Positions 17,452-25,500 of a stretch of DNA of 64,000 bases are shown here, one piece after another. The notes beneath the pieces were generated by a model. That model had not been told where the DNA came from and did not search any database. It was given only the letters and a program-made list of their open reading frames with translations. The translations under genes and the position numbers were made by a program. Source of the stretch: Fervidobacterium thailandense (GTDB taxonomy: Bacteria; Thermotogota; Thermotogae; Thermotogales; Fervidobacteriaceae); NCBI RefSeq assembly GCF_001719065.1, contig NZ_LWAF01000001.1, forward strand, positions 1 through 64,000. Reading direction: 5' to 3'. Numbering within the stretch: the stretch's first letter is position 1; each line of letters begins with the position of its first letter.

Positions 17452-19173
17452 TTAAGCTTCCGCTACAATTTTCATTATCGCGTCCTTTATTACCTCAAGC
17501 TTTCTTAAAGCTTCCTGTTTAACCTTATCGAAACTGTAAATGTAAACTTTCAACTTCGGTTCGGTTCCCGACGGCCTTATCGCATACCACGAACCGTCGC
17601 TGAGGAAAAATCTAAGAACATCGGAGGCGGGTATGTGTTGCTCGACATCTCCTATTTCGTTACCGTTCTTATCAAAGACTTTACGTACCTTATAATCTAT
17701 GAATTCGACAAGGTCGAGGAAACCAATCTGCCTTGGGTAGTGCTTTCGGAATTTCTCCATGATGCGCCTGATCTTCTCCATGCCTTTCAGTCCCTCGTAA
17801 ATGAGCGAGAAGTTATCTTCGAGATAGTAACCGTGCTTTTTGTAAAGTCCTTCAAGAACGTCCACAAGCGTCTTGCCATGTTTTTTGTGGAATGCCGCCA
17901 TCTCGGAAATTAACATCGTCATCATGACTCCGTCCTTATCGCGTACAAAATCCCCGGTGACGTAGCCAATGCTTTCTTCATAACCGAACTGGAATGAATA
18001 TTTCCCCTCAAGTTCGTTTTCAAGCCCGCAAATGTTCTTAAAGCCCGTCAAAGTTTCGAACGTTTCCACACCGTAGCATTTGGCAATCATTTTTCCAAGA
18101 TCACCGGTCACGATTGATTTTATGATGATGCCGTTCTTTGGAAGAATTCCCTTTGTCTTCCTCTGAGAGAGCAGATAGTCTATTAAGAGAGCACCCGTTT
18201 GATTTCCGTTCAGCGGTACGTACTCCCCTTTGTGCTTGACCATCAAAGCCACCCTGTCGGCATCTGGATCAGTTGCAAGTACGATGTCCGCGTCTCTTTC
18301 TTTTGCGTATTTCAGCGCAAGTTCGAACGCGTTCACGTCTTCTGGGTTTGGATAACTTACCGTGGGGAATTCGCCGGATGGTTGCGCTTGCTCTGGCACG
18401 ATGAAGTAATTCTTAAAACCTCTCTCTCTCAGTACTCGTTCCACGAACTTGGTACCGGTACCGTGTAGTGGAGTATAGACGATACTGATCTCCTTGTCGA
18501 TTTCCTCGCATAAAGAAAGTGAGAGAACTTTCTCAAAGTACGCTTCATCGACATCTGCCCCCACGATCTTTATGAGTCCTTGGGAAAGCGCTACATCGAA
18601 ATCCATCCTCTTTATCTTTGAGAAATCGTCAATGGACCTTATGTGCGCTTCTATCGGCTTTGCAACTTCGTCGGTGATTTGCGAGCCTTTGTCCCAGTAG
18701 ACCTTGTAACCGTTGTAATCCGGTGGATTGTGACTTGCAGTTATGACTATTCCGGAGGTGGTGCCCAGGTATCTTACGGCAAACGACAGGACTGGGGTTG
18801 GACGGATGTCGTCGAAAAGGTAGACCTGTATACCGTTGGCCGCGAGGACTTCGGCCGTTACTCGCGCGAATTCCTTGGACATCCTCCGAACATCGTAAGC
18901 TATCACCACACCTTTCTTCGCATACTCGCTTCCCTTTTCAAGAACGAAGTTTGCCAACCCTTGGGTTGCTCTGGCTACCGTGTAGATGTTCATCCTACTG
19001 GTCCCGGCACCGATCTTTCCCCTCAATCCAGCCGTGCCGAACTCGAGTTCCAGGAGGAACCTCTCCTTTATCTCTTCATCGTTTCCTTCAATTGCTCTGA
19101 GTTCACTCTTTGTTGCTTCGTCGACGTAGGGACTCTCGAGCCACTTACGGTATTCAGCCATGTAATCCCGCAT
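17452..19173 (-). CDS. Phosphoglucomutase/phosphomannomutase (alpha-D-phosphohexomutase)
   Basis: 573-residue four-domain phosphosugar mutase that interconverts hexose 1- and 6-phosphates, feeding glycolysis, glycogen and envelope sugar synthesis. The phosphoserine loop is TASHNPP (Ser147), the magnesium loop DPDADR lies near residue 300, the sugar-binding loop GFKNICGLENELEG follows, and the phosphate-binding RPSGTEPKLKVY is near the C-terminus. The long form with LEFGTAGLRGKIGAG at the start resembles Bacillus PgcA. Its own promoter lies at 19287-19295; it is followed by the rpmB unit. Confidence 0.93.
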   Translation of the reverse strand: MRDYMAEYRKWLESPYVDEATKSELRAIEGNDEEIKERFLLELEFGTAGLRGKIGAGTSRMNIYTVARATQGLANFVLEKGSEYAKKGVVIAYDVRRMSKEFARVTAEVLAANGIQVYLFDDIRPTPVLSFAVRYLGTTSGIVITASHNPPDYNGYKVYWDKGSQITDEVAKPIEAHIRSIDDFSKIKRMDFDVALSQGLIKIVGADVDEAYFEKVLSLSLCEEIDKEISIVYTPLHGTGTKFVERVLRERGFKNYFIVPEQAQPSGEFPTVSYPNPEDVNAFELALKYAKERDADIVLATDPDADRVALMVKHKGEYVPLNGNQTGALLIDYLLSQRKTKGILPKNGIIIKSIVTGDLGKMIAKCYGVETFETLTGFKNICGLENELEGKYSFQFGYEESIGYVTGDFVRDKDGVMMTMLISEMAAFHKKHGKTLVDVLEGLYKKHGYYLEDNFSLIYEGLKGMEKIRRIMEKFRKHYPRQIGFLDLVEFIDYKVRKVFDKNGNEIGDVEQHIPASDVLRFFLSDGSWYAIRPSGTEPKLKVYIYSFDKVKQEALRKLEVIKDAIMKIVAEA

Positions 19174-19286
19174 CGTGTCACACTCCTTTCGTAAAAGACT
19201 TTTTTGCGGTTTTCCCTCAGCGTAGCCTGTTCGTGAACGAGATCGGCACTCTTAGTCCTTAGTTCTTCTGCGAGTCAGCACATGCT

Positions 19287-19295
19287 ATTATACCA
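19287..19295 (-). promoter_or_regulatory. Extended -10 promoter of the phosphohexomutase gene
   Basis: Read leftward, TGG-TATAAT at 19295-19287. The -35 region falls on the T tract of the preceding terminator (19304-19315) and has no clear consensus hexamer. Confidence 0.5.
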
Positions 19296-19305
19296 CAAAC
19301 CGTGT

Positions 19306-19336
19306 GAAAAAAAGAATCCCCCCGAGACTCGGGGGG
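19306..19336 (-). terminator. Intrinsic terminator of the 84-residue gene
   Basis: Read leftward: a stem CCCCCCGAG/CTCGGGGGG (19318-19336), then ATTC and a run of T (seven). It lies about 32 bases after the stop of the small gene at 19368. Confidence 0.85.
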
Positions 19337-19367
19337 ATCCTGCGCGAAGGGAGGTTGAGTTTTTCTT

Positions 19368-19622
19368 TCACTCTCCCGAATAGCCCACACTCTTAAGCCA
19401 TTCTTTGATATCCATACCGGTCCAAGCCATGACACGCATCTGGGTTATAGCCGTCTCGATGATGTCTTTCAGAAGCATTTGCGAGAGGAACTCCTTGGAC
19501 TCACTCAGCTTTGCTACAAGGTCTTTGAGATCTTGCTCTTCAAAACCGTTAAGTCTGATGCGTTTGTTAAGAATGTCGAGTTCGTAATTTAAGACGAAAG
19601 CCTTCGAAACTTTACCTTCCAT
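19368..19622 (-). CDS. Small conserved-looking helical protein, function unknown
   Basis: 84-residue soluble protein, predicted mostly helical, beginning MEGKVSKAFVLNYELDI and ending with EWLKSVGYSGE. I do not recognise the family. The gene is well supported: ATG 19622 behind GGGAGGTGAGAACA, a near-consensus promoter (19671-19699) and a strong terminator (19306-19336) make it a single-gene unit. Such a strong promoter suggests high expression. Confidence 0.75.
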   Translation of the reverse strand: MEGKVSKAFVLNYELDILNKRIRLNGFEEQDLKDLVAKLSESKEFLSQMLLKDIIETAITQMRVMAWTGMDIKEWLKSVGYSGE

Positions 19623-19670
19623 TGTTCTCACCTCCCAGTTGAGAGCACGCAACCTCGGGAACCAACATAA

Positions 19671-19699
19671 ATTTTACCATGAATGCACAAAAAGGTCAA
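19671..19699 (-). promoter_or_regulatory. Promoter of the 84-residue gene
   Basis: Read leftward: TTGACC (19699-19694), exactly 17 bases, then TAAAAT (19676-19671) with TGG just before it. This is the best -35 match found in the window. Confidence 0.75.
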
Positions 19700-19812
19700 C
19701 TATTTGATTTAAAGAACGGCTAAAATTACAAAGCTTAACTTTTCTTTCTTTTTCTTTATCTTGCTTAAGTTTTCAACGAATGTCTTCTGAGGAGAAACTA
19801 TTCGTTCGCTTC

Positions 19813-20325
19813 TTATCGTTTGTCCGCCTTTTTTTCAGCTTTTCTACGACTTTCCATTATTTTTTTCAATTCCTGGGCCAATGCAACGCGCGTCTTTGAG
19901 TCGAGGTGGTCTATGAAGAGTACGCCGTCGAGATGGTCGAATTCGTGCTGGAAAATTCTGGCGGCGTATCCCTCCAGAAGTTCCTCATGAAAGTTCCCAT
20001 GTTCATCCTGATAGCGAACACGGATCCAACTGTGCCGCTCAATGTTGGCAAACACACCTGGGATACTCAGGCATCCCTCTTCACCAAGGATTTTTTCCTC
20101 GGATCTCTCCAAAATCACTGGATTAACGACCATCTTGAATCCGGAACCGTCGTCCATACCGAAAAAGCGTAGCGAGATTCCGACCTGCGGAGCCGCGAGT
20201 CCCACGCCATCTTGTTCGTACATGGTGATTTTAAACTCCTCCAAAATAGCACGCACTTGTGCGAAATCTGTGACCGGTTGGGCCTTTTTTCTGAGGACTG
20301 GATCACCTAATATCCTTATCTCCAT
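19813..20325 (-). CDS. def: Peptide deformylase
   Basis: Removes the formyl group from the N-terminal methionine of new proteins. All three family motifs are present: GVGLAAPQ (about residues 41-48), EEGCLSIPG (cysteine metal ligand) and HEFDHLDG (the two histidine ligands and catalytic glutamate). 170 residues, with a basic C-terminal tail. ATG behind GGAGGCGAAATACC. Its start lies inside the 3' end of surE (23-base overlap). Confidence 0.96.
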   Translation of the reverse strand: MEIRILGDPVLRKKAQPVTDFAQVRAILEEFKITMYEQDGVGLAAPQVGISLRFFGMDDGSGFKMVVNPVILERSEEKILGEEGCLSIPGVFANIERHSWIRVRYQDEHGNFHEELLEGYAARIFQHEFDHLDGVLFIDHLDSKTRVALAQELKKIMESRRKAEKKADKR

Positions 20326-21082
20326 GGTATTTCGCCTCCAACTCTTTCAGTAGTTCTTCGTTGGTCATAAATATCGTAATAGGTGTAACTGAGATGTACC
20401 CTTGAGCGAGTGCTTTGTAATCGGCTTTTGGATCCGGGTCATCTTCGATTATATCCCCAAGCATCCAGTAATACTTTCGCCCGTAGGGGTCTACACGTTG
20501 CTCAAAATAATCTTCGTAGCGTCTCTTACTCTGACGGGTGAGTCTCCATCCCTTTATCTTTTCGTACGGTATCGATGGTACGTTTATGTTGAGAGCCGTG
20601 AATCTTGGGATTTGCTTTAGATCAAATTCTTCAAGGAATTTAAGCAAGAAAAGTGCCGCCGTTTCGTAGATGGGATCTTTGAAGTCGGCAACCGAAACAG
20701 CCAGTGATGGTACGCCGGCTATCGCGCCTTCAAGGGCACCGCTCACTGTTCCAGAGTAGATCACATCCGTTCCAAGGTTCTCACCCCTGTTTATCCCACT
20801 GACAACAACATCGGGTACGATGCCTTTGTCTTTGTAGATCACATCGAGTCCGATTTTGACGCAATCGGCCGGTGTACCGGAAACTGCATACATCTCAAAA
20901 GGTTCGTTTATGTCCAGCTTCCTCACCCAGAGTGGGAAGCGCAGAGTGATGCCGTGACCGACGGCACTTTGCTCGGATTCCGGGGCACATACAACAACGT
21001 TGTGCTTTTGACTCAAGAACCTTGCGGCACATAGAATTCCAGGTGCGGTTATACCATCATCGTTCACCAGAAGTATGTTCAT
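20303..21082 (-). CDS. surE: 5'-nucleotidase SurE
   Basis: Metal-dependent nucleoside 5'-monophosphate phosphatase of the SurE family (259 residues). Opens MNILLVNDDGITAPGI with the metal-binding DD pair, followed by CAPESEQSAVGHGITL, VSGINRGENLGTDVIYSGTVSGALEGAI. The ATG is required by the conserved N-terminus, yet the GGAGG site ends 15 bases upstream, an unusually long spacing; the gap holds a short repeat able to fold back. It overlaps def downstream. Confidence 0.95.
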   Translation of the reverse strand: MNILLVNDDGITAPGILCAARFLSQKHNVVVCAPESEQSAVGHGITLRFPLWVRKLDINEPFEMYAVSGTPADCVKIGLDVIYKDKGIVPDVVVSGINRGENLGTDVIYSGTVSGALEGAIAGVPSLAVSVADFKDPIYETAALFLLKFLEEFDLKQIPRFTALNINVPSIPYEKIKGWRLTRQSKRRYEDYFEQRVDPYGRKYYWMLGDIIEDDPDPKADYKALAQGYISVTPITIFMTNEELLKELEAKYHGDKDIR

Positions 21083-21124
21083 ACGTTCGCGTACGTTCCT
21101 CCTTTCTCATTTCGTTTGACGACC

Positions 21125-22204
21125 TTAGGTAGCGGGGTTTTTCAACTTTTCTTGAACGATGGTACGGGTTAACTCTTTTAGTTTACCCAAACCTTCTTCA
21201 AGTTTGTAAGTTCCTACGATTTCACCTTTGTAGAAGAGTACAACTCCATCGTTGGTTCCCGCGATACCCAAGTCGGCGTTTTTTCCTTCACCGATACCAT
21301 TGACGATGCATCCAAGTACCGAAATCTTAATGTCTTCCTCTACGTTCGATAATATTTTTTCCACTTCCAGGGCAACCTTTTCGACATCGAAGACGCTTCG
21401 TGCGCAAGTTGGGCAAGCTATCACATCGACACCCTTTCGCATCCCGAGAAACGTTAGTAACTTCTTTGCCGCGATAACTTCGTTTACCGGATCACCTGAT
21501 ATTGAGATACGGAGTGTATCGACCAAGCCTTCCAAGATAAGAACACCGACAGCCATGGATGATTTGATGAGCGAATTGTAAAGTGTACCAGCTTCGGTAA
21601 CACCCACGTGTAACGGATAATCTATATACTTTGCGATGTATCGGTTTGCTTCGATCGTTTCGAGCACGTCAGAACTTTTCACGGAAACAACGATATTTTC
21701 AAAACCGAATTTTTCCAGTGTGCGCACTTCCCTTAGTGCGGCTTCGGCCAGTGCTTGAGCCCTCGGAAGGGATGTGAGGTCCTTGGGCAACGAACCGCTG
21801 TTGGCTCCCACACGTATAGGAACACCGTACTCGTTTGCAACGGTAACGATTTCTCGTATTTTTGCTTCACTACCAATGTTTCCCGGGTTTATTCTTATCT
21901 TGTCCACACCGTTCTTGATGGCTTCGATCGCTATCCTGTGGTCGAAGTGGACATCACCCACGATGGGAACGGTGACGGACTCCTTTATCCTGCGAACCAG
22001 TTTTGCGCATTCAATGTCCGGAAGCGAAATACGAACTATTTCGCACCCGACTTCCTGTAATCTCTTAATTTGTTCCAGTGTAGACTGCAGGTCGTGAGTG
22101 TCGGTATTCGTCATCGACTGGATCACTATGGGCGAACCGCCACCGATTGAGATGTTTCCGACACGGATGAGTTTTGTAGCACGTCGTCTAAACCAATTGG
22201 ACAC
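21125..22204 (-). CDS. ispG: 4-hydroxy-3-methylbut-2-en-1-yl diphosphate synthase
   Basis: Iron-sulfur enzyme of the MEP isoprenoid pathway, converting MEcPP to HMBPP. The 359-residue short form has the TIM-barrel opening [20 protein letters not shown] and the 4Fe-4S site [12 protein letters not shown] with the third cysteine in [16 protein letters not shown] start behind AGGAGGTACCTCTC. The other MEP enzyme in this window is dxs (61107-62972). Its promoter overlaps the divergent phzF promoter. Confidence 0.96.
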   Translation of the reverse strand: MSNWFRRRATKLIRVGNISIGGGSPIVIQSMTNTDTHDLQSTLEQIKRLQEVGCEIVRISLPDIECAKLVRRIKESVTVPIVGDVHFDHRIAIEAIKNGVDKIRINPGNIGSEAKIREIVTVANEYGVPIRVGANSGSLPKDLTSLPRAQALAEAALREVRTLEKFGFENIVVSVKSSDVLETIEANRYIAKYIDYPLHVGVTEAGTLYNSLIKSSMAVGVLILEGLVDTLRISISGDPVNEVIAAKKLLTFLGMRKGVDVIACPTCARSVFDVEKVALEVEKILSNVEEDIKISVLGCIVNGIGEGKNADLGIAGTNDGVVLFYKGEIVGTYKLEEGLGKLKELTRTIVQEKLKNPAT

Positions 22205-22236
22205 GAGAGGTACCTCCTTGTAGTGTCTTAAAGATA

Positions 22237-22265
22237 ATTATACCAAACGTCTGCGTCGTTGTGTA
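22237..22265 (-). promoter_or_regulatory. Promoter of ispG
   Basis: Read leftward: TACACA (22265-22260), 17 bases, TATAAT (22242-22237) preceded by TGG. Its -35 hexamer overlaps the -10 of the rightward phzF promoter. Confidence 0.6.
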
Positions 22266-22269
22266 TAAT
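22264..22269 (+). promoter_or_regulatory. -10 element of the phzF promoter
   Basis: Consensus TATAAT about 35 bases before the phzF start; no convincing -35 hexamer at normal spacing. Confidence 0.45.
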
Positions 22270-22304
22270 TGAGTTAGCTCTGAAAAGCGAGGAGGTTGAT
22301 CGTC

Positions 22305-23201
22305 ATGAAATTTTTCGTCGTCGATGCGTTTACCAAGCAACCTTTCAGAGGAAATCCTGCAGGCGTGGTGTTTCTTGAAGATGATGAGACATTGCCGGAG
22401 GAGACTATGCAAAAACTTGCTGCGGAGGTGAGGTTCTCCGAGACTGCGTTCGTTAGGGAGTTCCAGGACGGTTTTGAAATTCGATACTTTACGCCAGTTT
22501 CGGAGATAGATCTTTGCGGTCATGCAACGATTGCCACGTTCCGGGCTTTAATGGAGATCGGTGCGGTTGAGCGTGGTGGGAGGTACGTGGTTTACACGAA
22601 GGTTGGAAGGCTCAACATCCAGTTGGAAGATGAGCTGGTGATGATGGAACAGGGCGTACCAAGAATAGGTCGGAAATTCTCAAGAAGAGAAGATATGGAA
22701 AAGATAGCTTCTTTGCTACGTTTAACAAGTGATGATATTCTCTGTGATCCTGAAGGGTTGTGCCCGACCGTTGTCAGTACAGGACTCTGGGATTTACTCG
22801 TTCCTGTGAAAAGTGTCGATGTGCTCCACGGAATAGTACCTGATTTGAAAGCTATAGAGAGCTTCACGAAAGAGGAAGGACTGGTGAGTGTTCACGTTTT
22901 TGCTTTTGGAGAAGAGGGTACCACCTTGTGCCACACGCGTGATTTCGCACCACTTTACGGCATTCCGGAGGAATCTGCCACCGGTACGGCGAACGGAGCT
23001 TTAATTTATTTGTTGTACCATCTTGGGATCGTGGAAGGGAACAAGCTGTACGAAATTCGACAGGGGGAATCCATGAACCGACCGTCGGAGATATACGCGA
23101 AGGTTCTTACTCAATTACCGGTGGAAAAAGGAGATGCCGGTGTGAGAGTGTTTGTTGGAGGCTACGGTAAGGTAATCGTCAGTGGCTCACTCAAAATTTA
23201 A
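22305..23201 (+). CDS. PhzF-family isomerase/epimerase
   Basis: 298-residue member of the PhzF fold (two diaminopimelate-epimerase-like lobes). The family opening FVVDAFTKQPFRGNPAGVVFLE, the catalytic glutamate region RFSETAFV, the GHATIATF motif and the second-lobe ESATGTANGALIYLL are all present. Members isomerise small metabolites; the substrate is unknown and no phenazine genes are nearby. ATG 22305 sits 10 bases after GGAGG. A two-way terminator follows. Confidence 0.9.
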   Translation: MKFFVVDAFTKQPFRGNPAGVVFLEDDETLPEETMQKLAAEVRFSETAFVREFQDGFEIRYFTPVSEIDLCGHATIATFRALMEIGAVERGGRYVVYTKVGRLNIQLEDELVMMEQGVPRIGRKFSRREDMEKIASLLRLTSDDILCDPEGLCPTVVSTGLWDLLVPVKSVDVLHGIVPDLKAIESFTKEEGLVSVHVFAFGEEGTTLCHTRDFAPLYGIPEESATGTANGALIYLLYHLGIVEGNKLYEIRQGESMNRPSEIYAKVLTQLPVEKGDAGVRVFVGGYGKVIVSGSLKI

Positions 23202-23212
23202 TTTTAGATAAC

Positions 23213-23241
23213 AAAAAAGAGGAGCGTCGAGCTCCTCTTTT
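23213..23241. terminator. Bidirectional intrinsic terminator between phzF and rpoZ
   Basis: Stem AAAAGAGGAGC/GCTCCTCTTTT with loop GTCGA. The A run on one side and the T run on the other let it end both the rightward phzF and the leftward yicC-remA-gmk-rpoZ transcripts. Confidence 0.88.
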
Positions 23242-23250
23242 GCTTTACGT

Positions 23251-23481
23251 TTACTTCACGTTGGGGATTAGTACTTTGAGTATGTCTTCGTTTTTAATCC
23301 TTATGTAGCCCTCCTGTAACTCTTTGAACGCGATGGTGACGGTGTAATCGTCGTGTGTTTGAACAAACGGTTTGGCAAAATCGTTAAGTGCTTCCGCTCT
23401 CTTTGCGATAACGACAGGTATTGCGTACTTGTACGGTATCTTCTCCAAGAGCTTGTCGTAGTTTATGATGTTCTTAGCCAT
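23251..23481 (-). CDS. rpoZ: RNA polymerase omega subunit
   Basis: Small subunit that helps RNA polymerase assemble. The 76-residue protein has the family pattern [26 protein letters not shown] and ends in a beta-rich tail. The ATG lies inside the last codons of gmk (eight-base overlap) behind GGAGGTGTCATGG. Its place at the end of yicC-remA-gmk matches the common order in Firmicutes. Confidence 0.92.
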   Translation of the reverse strand: MAKNIINYDKLLEKIPYKYAIPVVIAKRAEALNDFAKPFVQTHDDYTVTIAFKELQEGYIRIKNEDILKVLIPNVK

Positions 23482-24109
23482 CCATGACACCTCCGTAGAG
23501 ATTTCTAACAAGTTCCAATTCTTTCAGGCGCTCGAACTTTAGCCTTTCCGCCTGGATTATCGAGATCAGGCTGGAAATTGACGTTTCAAGGTCCTCGTTT
23601 ATCAAAAGGTACTCGAACTCTGGAATATGTCTTAGTTCCCTTTTTGCGTTTTCCAGCCTTCTTGCAATTCGCTCCTCACTCTCGGTTCCCCTTCGTCTGA
23701 GTCTTTCCCGGAGTGTTTCAAAACTCGGTGGAGCTATGAAAACGAATTTTGCTGCCGGGTACGTTGATTTAACCTTTAGTGCACCCTGAACGTCTATATC
23801 GAGTATGACGTCGAACCCTTTTTCAAGGTTTTCAAAAACGAACTTGGCGGGCGTGCCATAATAGTTATCGTGCACTATCGCCCATTCTAAAAAGGCATTT
23901 TCGGAAATCATCTGCTGGAACTTCTCCACCGAGATGAAGAAGTAATCGATCCCATCCACCTCACCCGGTCTCTGTGGTCGTGTGGTGCACGAAACGGAAA
24001 ACACTACGCGCTCGACTCTTTCAAGCACGGCACGGATGATGCTAGTTTTTCCAACACCACTCGGCCCGCTGATAACGAAGAGTATACCCTTTGGCCACGG
24101 TGAACCCAT
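23474..24109 (-). CDS. gmk: Guanylate kinase
   Basis: Phosphorylates GMP to GDP. P-loop [10 protein letters not shown] at about residues 14-23, GMP-binding [19 protein letters not shown], and the [14 protein letters not shown] and [16 protein letters not shown] lid segments are all present. 211 residues. Overlaps rpoZ; it begins six bases after remA. Confidence 0.97.
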   Translation of the reverse strand: MGSPWPKGILFVISGPSGVGKTSIIRAVLERVERVVFSVSCTTRPQRPGEVDGIDYFFISVEKFQQMISENAFLEWAIVHDNYYGTPAKFVFENLEKGFDVILDIDVQGALKVKSTYPAAKFVFIAPPSFETLRERLRRRGTESEERIARRLENAKRELRHIPEFEYLLINEDLETSISSLISIIQAERLKFERLKELELVRNLYGGVMDG

Positions 24110-24115
24110 GTATCT

Positions 24116-24397
24116 TTAACCCTTCCTTATTTTCTCAAGCTGCTTCTCAATCTCGAGCATAGACTCGATGAATCTTTGAGCGATCGTTTCAGGTTGAATG
24201 GCACTGAGGATGATGTGGTTCGAGTCGGTTATCAGAATAGATCTTGTCTTTCGACCGTACGTGGCATCGATGAGTTTTCCTTCAGTCTTAGCGTCTTCTT
24301 TCAACCTTTTGAGAGGAGCGCTCTCAGGATTCACTATCGCGATGACCCTGTCACCCGCGATGACATTGCCGAAACCTATGTTAATTAAACCAAACAT
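24116..24397 (-). CDS. remA: RemA-family (DUF370) regulator
   Basis: 93-residue protein matching Bacillus RemA nearly end to end: [28 protein letters not shown], then [33 protein letters not shown]. RemA is a DNA-binding activator of biofilm matrix genes in Bacillus; the target genes here are unknown. It has an added acidic/basic helical tail of about 15 residues. ATG 24397 behind AGGAGGTGCAAGGT. Located between yicC and gmk as in many Gram-positives. Confidence 0.93.
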   Translation of the reverse strand: MFGLINIGFGNVIAGDRVIAIVNPESAPLKRLKEDAKTEGKLIDATYGRKTRSILITDSNHIILSAIQPETIAQRFIESMLEIEKQLEKIRKG

Positions 24398-24438
24398 ACC
24401 TTGCACCTCCTGATGAGTTTGTAAATCCAGCGGTAATT

Positions 24439-25314
24439 CTATTCGATGTTTGCGATCTGTTCTTTGAACTGCGAAGCGATATACTTGCCCTCAAGGGCCA
24501 GGTTGCTGATTTCGAGTAATCTGCTTTTGGATAATATAGTGTTAAACTCACGCGAGATCTCCTGGGATATGAAGTTTAATAGGTCACCAACTGGTTGATC
24601 GGACTCCAAAAGTTCCTCAATTCTAGTTAAGTGACTTTGGAGACGGACAACCTCTTCTCGAATATCTGCCCTGTCGGCGATGAGAGCAACGGCGTTTTCG
24701 AAAAGCTCTTTGTTCAACTCCACATCATCGGGTAGGATTTCGCGTGCGTTTTTTCTAATTCTGTCCGCGATGTACTTGGGGATCTGATCAGCTTTCTCGG
24801 AGATGGCGTTAACAATTTGTTTCATGCGTTTGGTCATGGATTTTAGATCCTCTGTCAGTTTTTGCCCCTCTTTCGCACGCTCCTCAACAACTTGTTTTAA
24901 AGTTTCTTCAAGTACTTCCCTTGCGGATGCCCATGCATGTTCGATATCGTCGTTGGAGAATTCGAACTGGAACGCATCCCTGAAATTCAATAGATGCGAC
25001 AGGTCGACGGTAGATGGGATACTTAAGTTTTCCCGCACCTCGTTGAGAATTTCGAAGTACGTGCGTACCATTGAAAAGTCGAAGGAAACCTGAACTGGCC
25101 GAAGGAATTTCACGTAAAGCCTGACATTTACCTTTCCACGCGAGATGTATCTTTTCACAATTGAAATGACATCCAGTTCCTTGGAATTCAAAAAGTAAGG
25201 TAGAGAGACATCCACCGACAGCCCTTTAGAATTCAGCGTCTTTACCTCGCAAGAGATTTTATATTCGTCCAGTAACGTTTGGAGCTTGGCATATCCGGTC
25301 ATGCTTTTAGGCAC
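24439..25314 (-). CDS. YicC/YloC-family endoribonuclease
   Basis: 291-residue protein of the YicC family, shown in other bacteria to act as an endoribonuclease. Signature pieces are the opening [22 protein letters not shown], and the C-terminal [13 protein letters not shown]...[23 protein letters not shown] start behind AGAGGTG. First gene of the yicC-remA-gmk-rpoZ unit, with a promoter at 25418-25445. Confidence 0.92.
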   Translation of the reverse strand: MPKSMTGYAKLQTLLDEYKISCEVKTLNSKGLSVDVSLPYFLNSKELDVISIVKRYISRGKVNVRLYVKFLRPVQVSFDFSMVRTYFEILNEVRENLSIPSTVDLSHLLNFRDAFQFEFSNDDIEHAWASAREVLEETLKQVVEERAKEGQKLTEDLKSMTKRMKQIVNAISEKADQIPKYIADRIRKNAREILPDDVELNKELFENAVALIADRADIREEVVRLQSHLTRIEELLESDQPVGDLLNFISQEISREFNTILSKSRLLEISNLALEGKYIASQFKEQIANIE

Positions 25315-25417
25315 TCAAAAGCACCTCTCACAAAATTGAAATGAACCGCAAGAGAACACAATTAAAAATTCGGGGCCGTTCTTGACCAATAAAGACCCGC
25401 AGATGGCTATCAACTAT

Positions 25418-25445
25418 ATTATACACGCCATTTTGAAAAAATCAA
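25418..25445 (-). promoter_or_regulatory. Promoter of yicC-remA-gmk-rpoZ
   Basis: Read leftward: TTGATT (25445-25440), 16-base spacer, TATAAT (25423-25418). The leader is about 100 bases; no riboswitch fold was recognised in it. Confidence 0.6.
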
Positions 25446-25500
25446 AGCGTTTACACGGAAATTTTTTCAAATTTCGAATTTTTTCCTTATTCGACTACAT

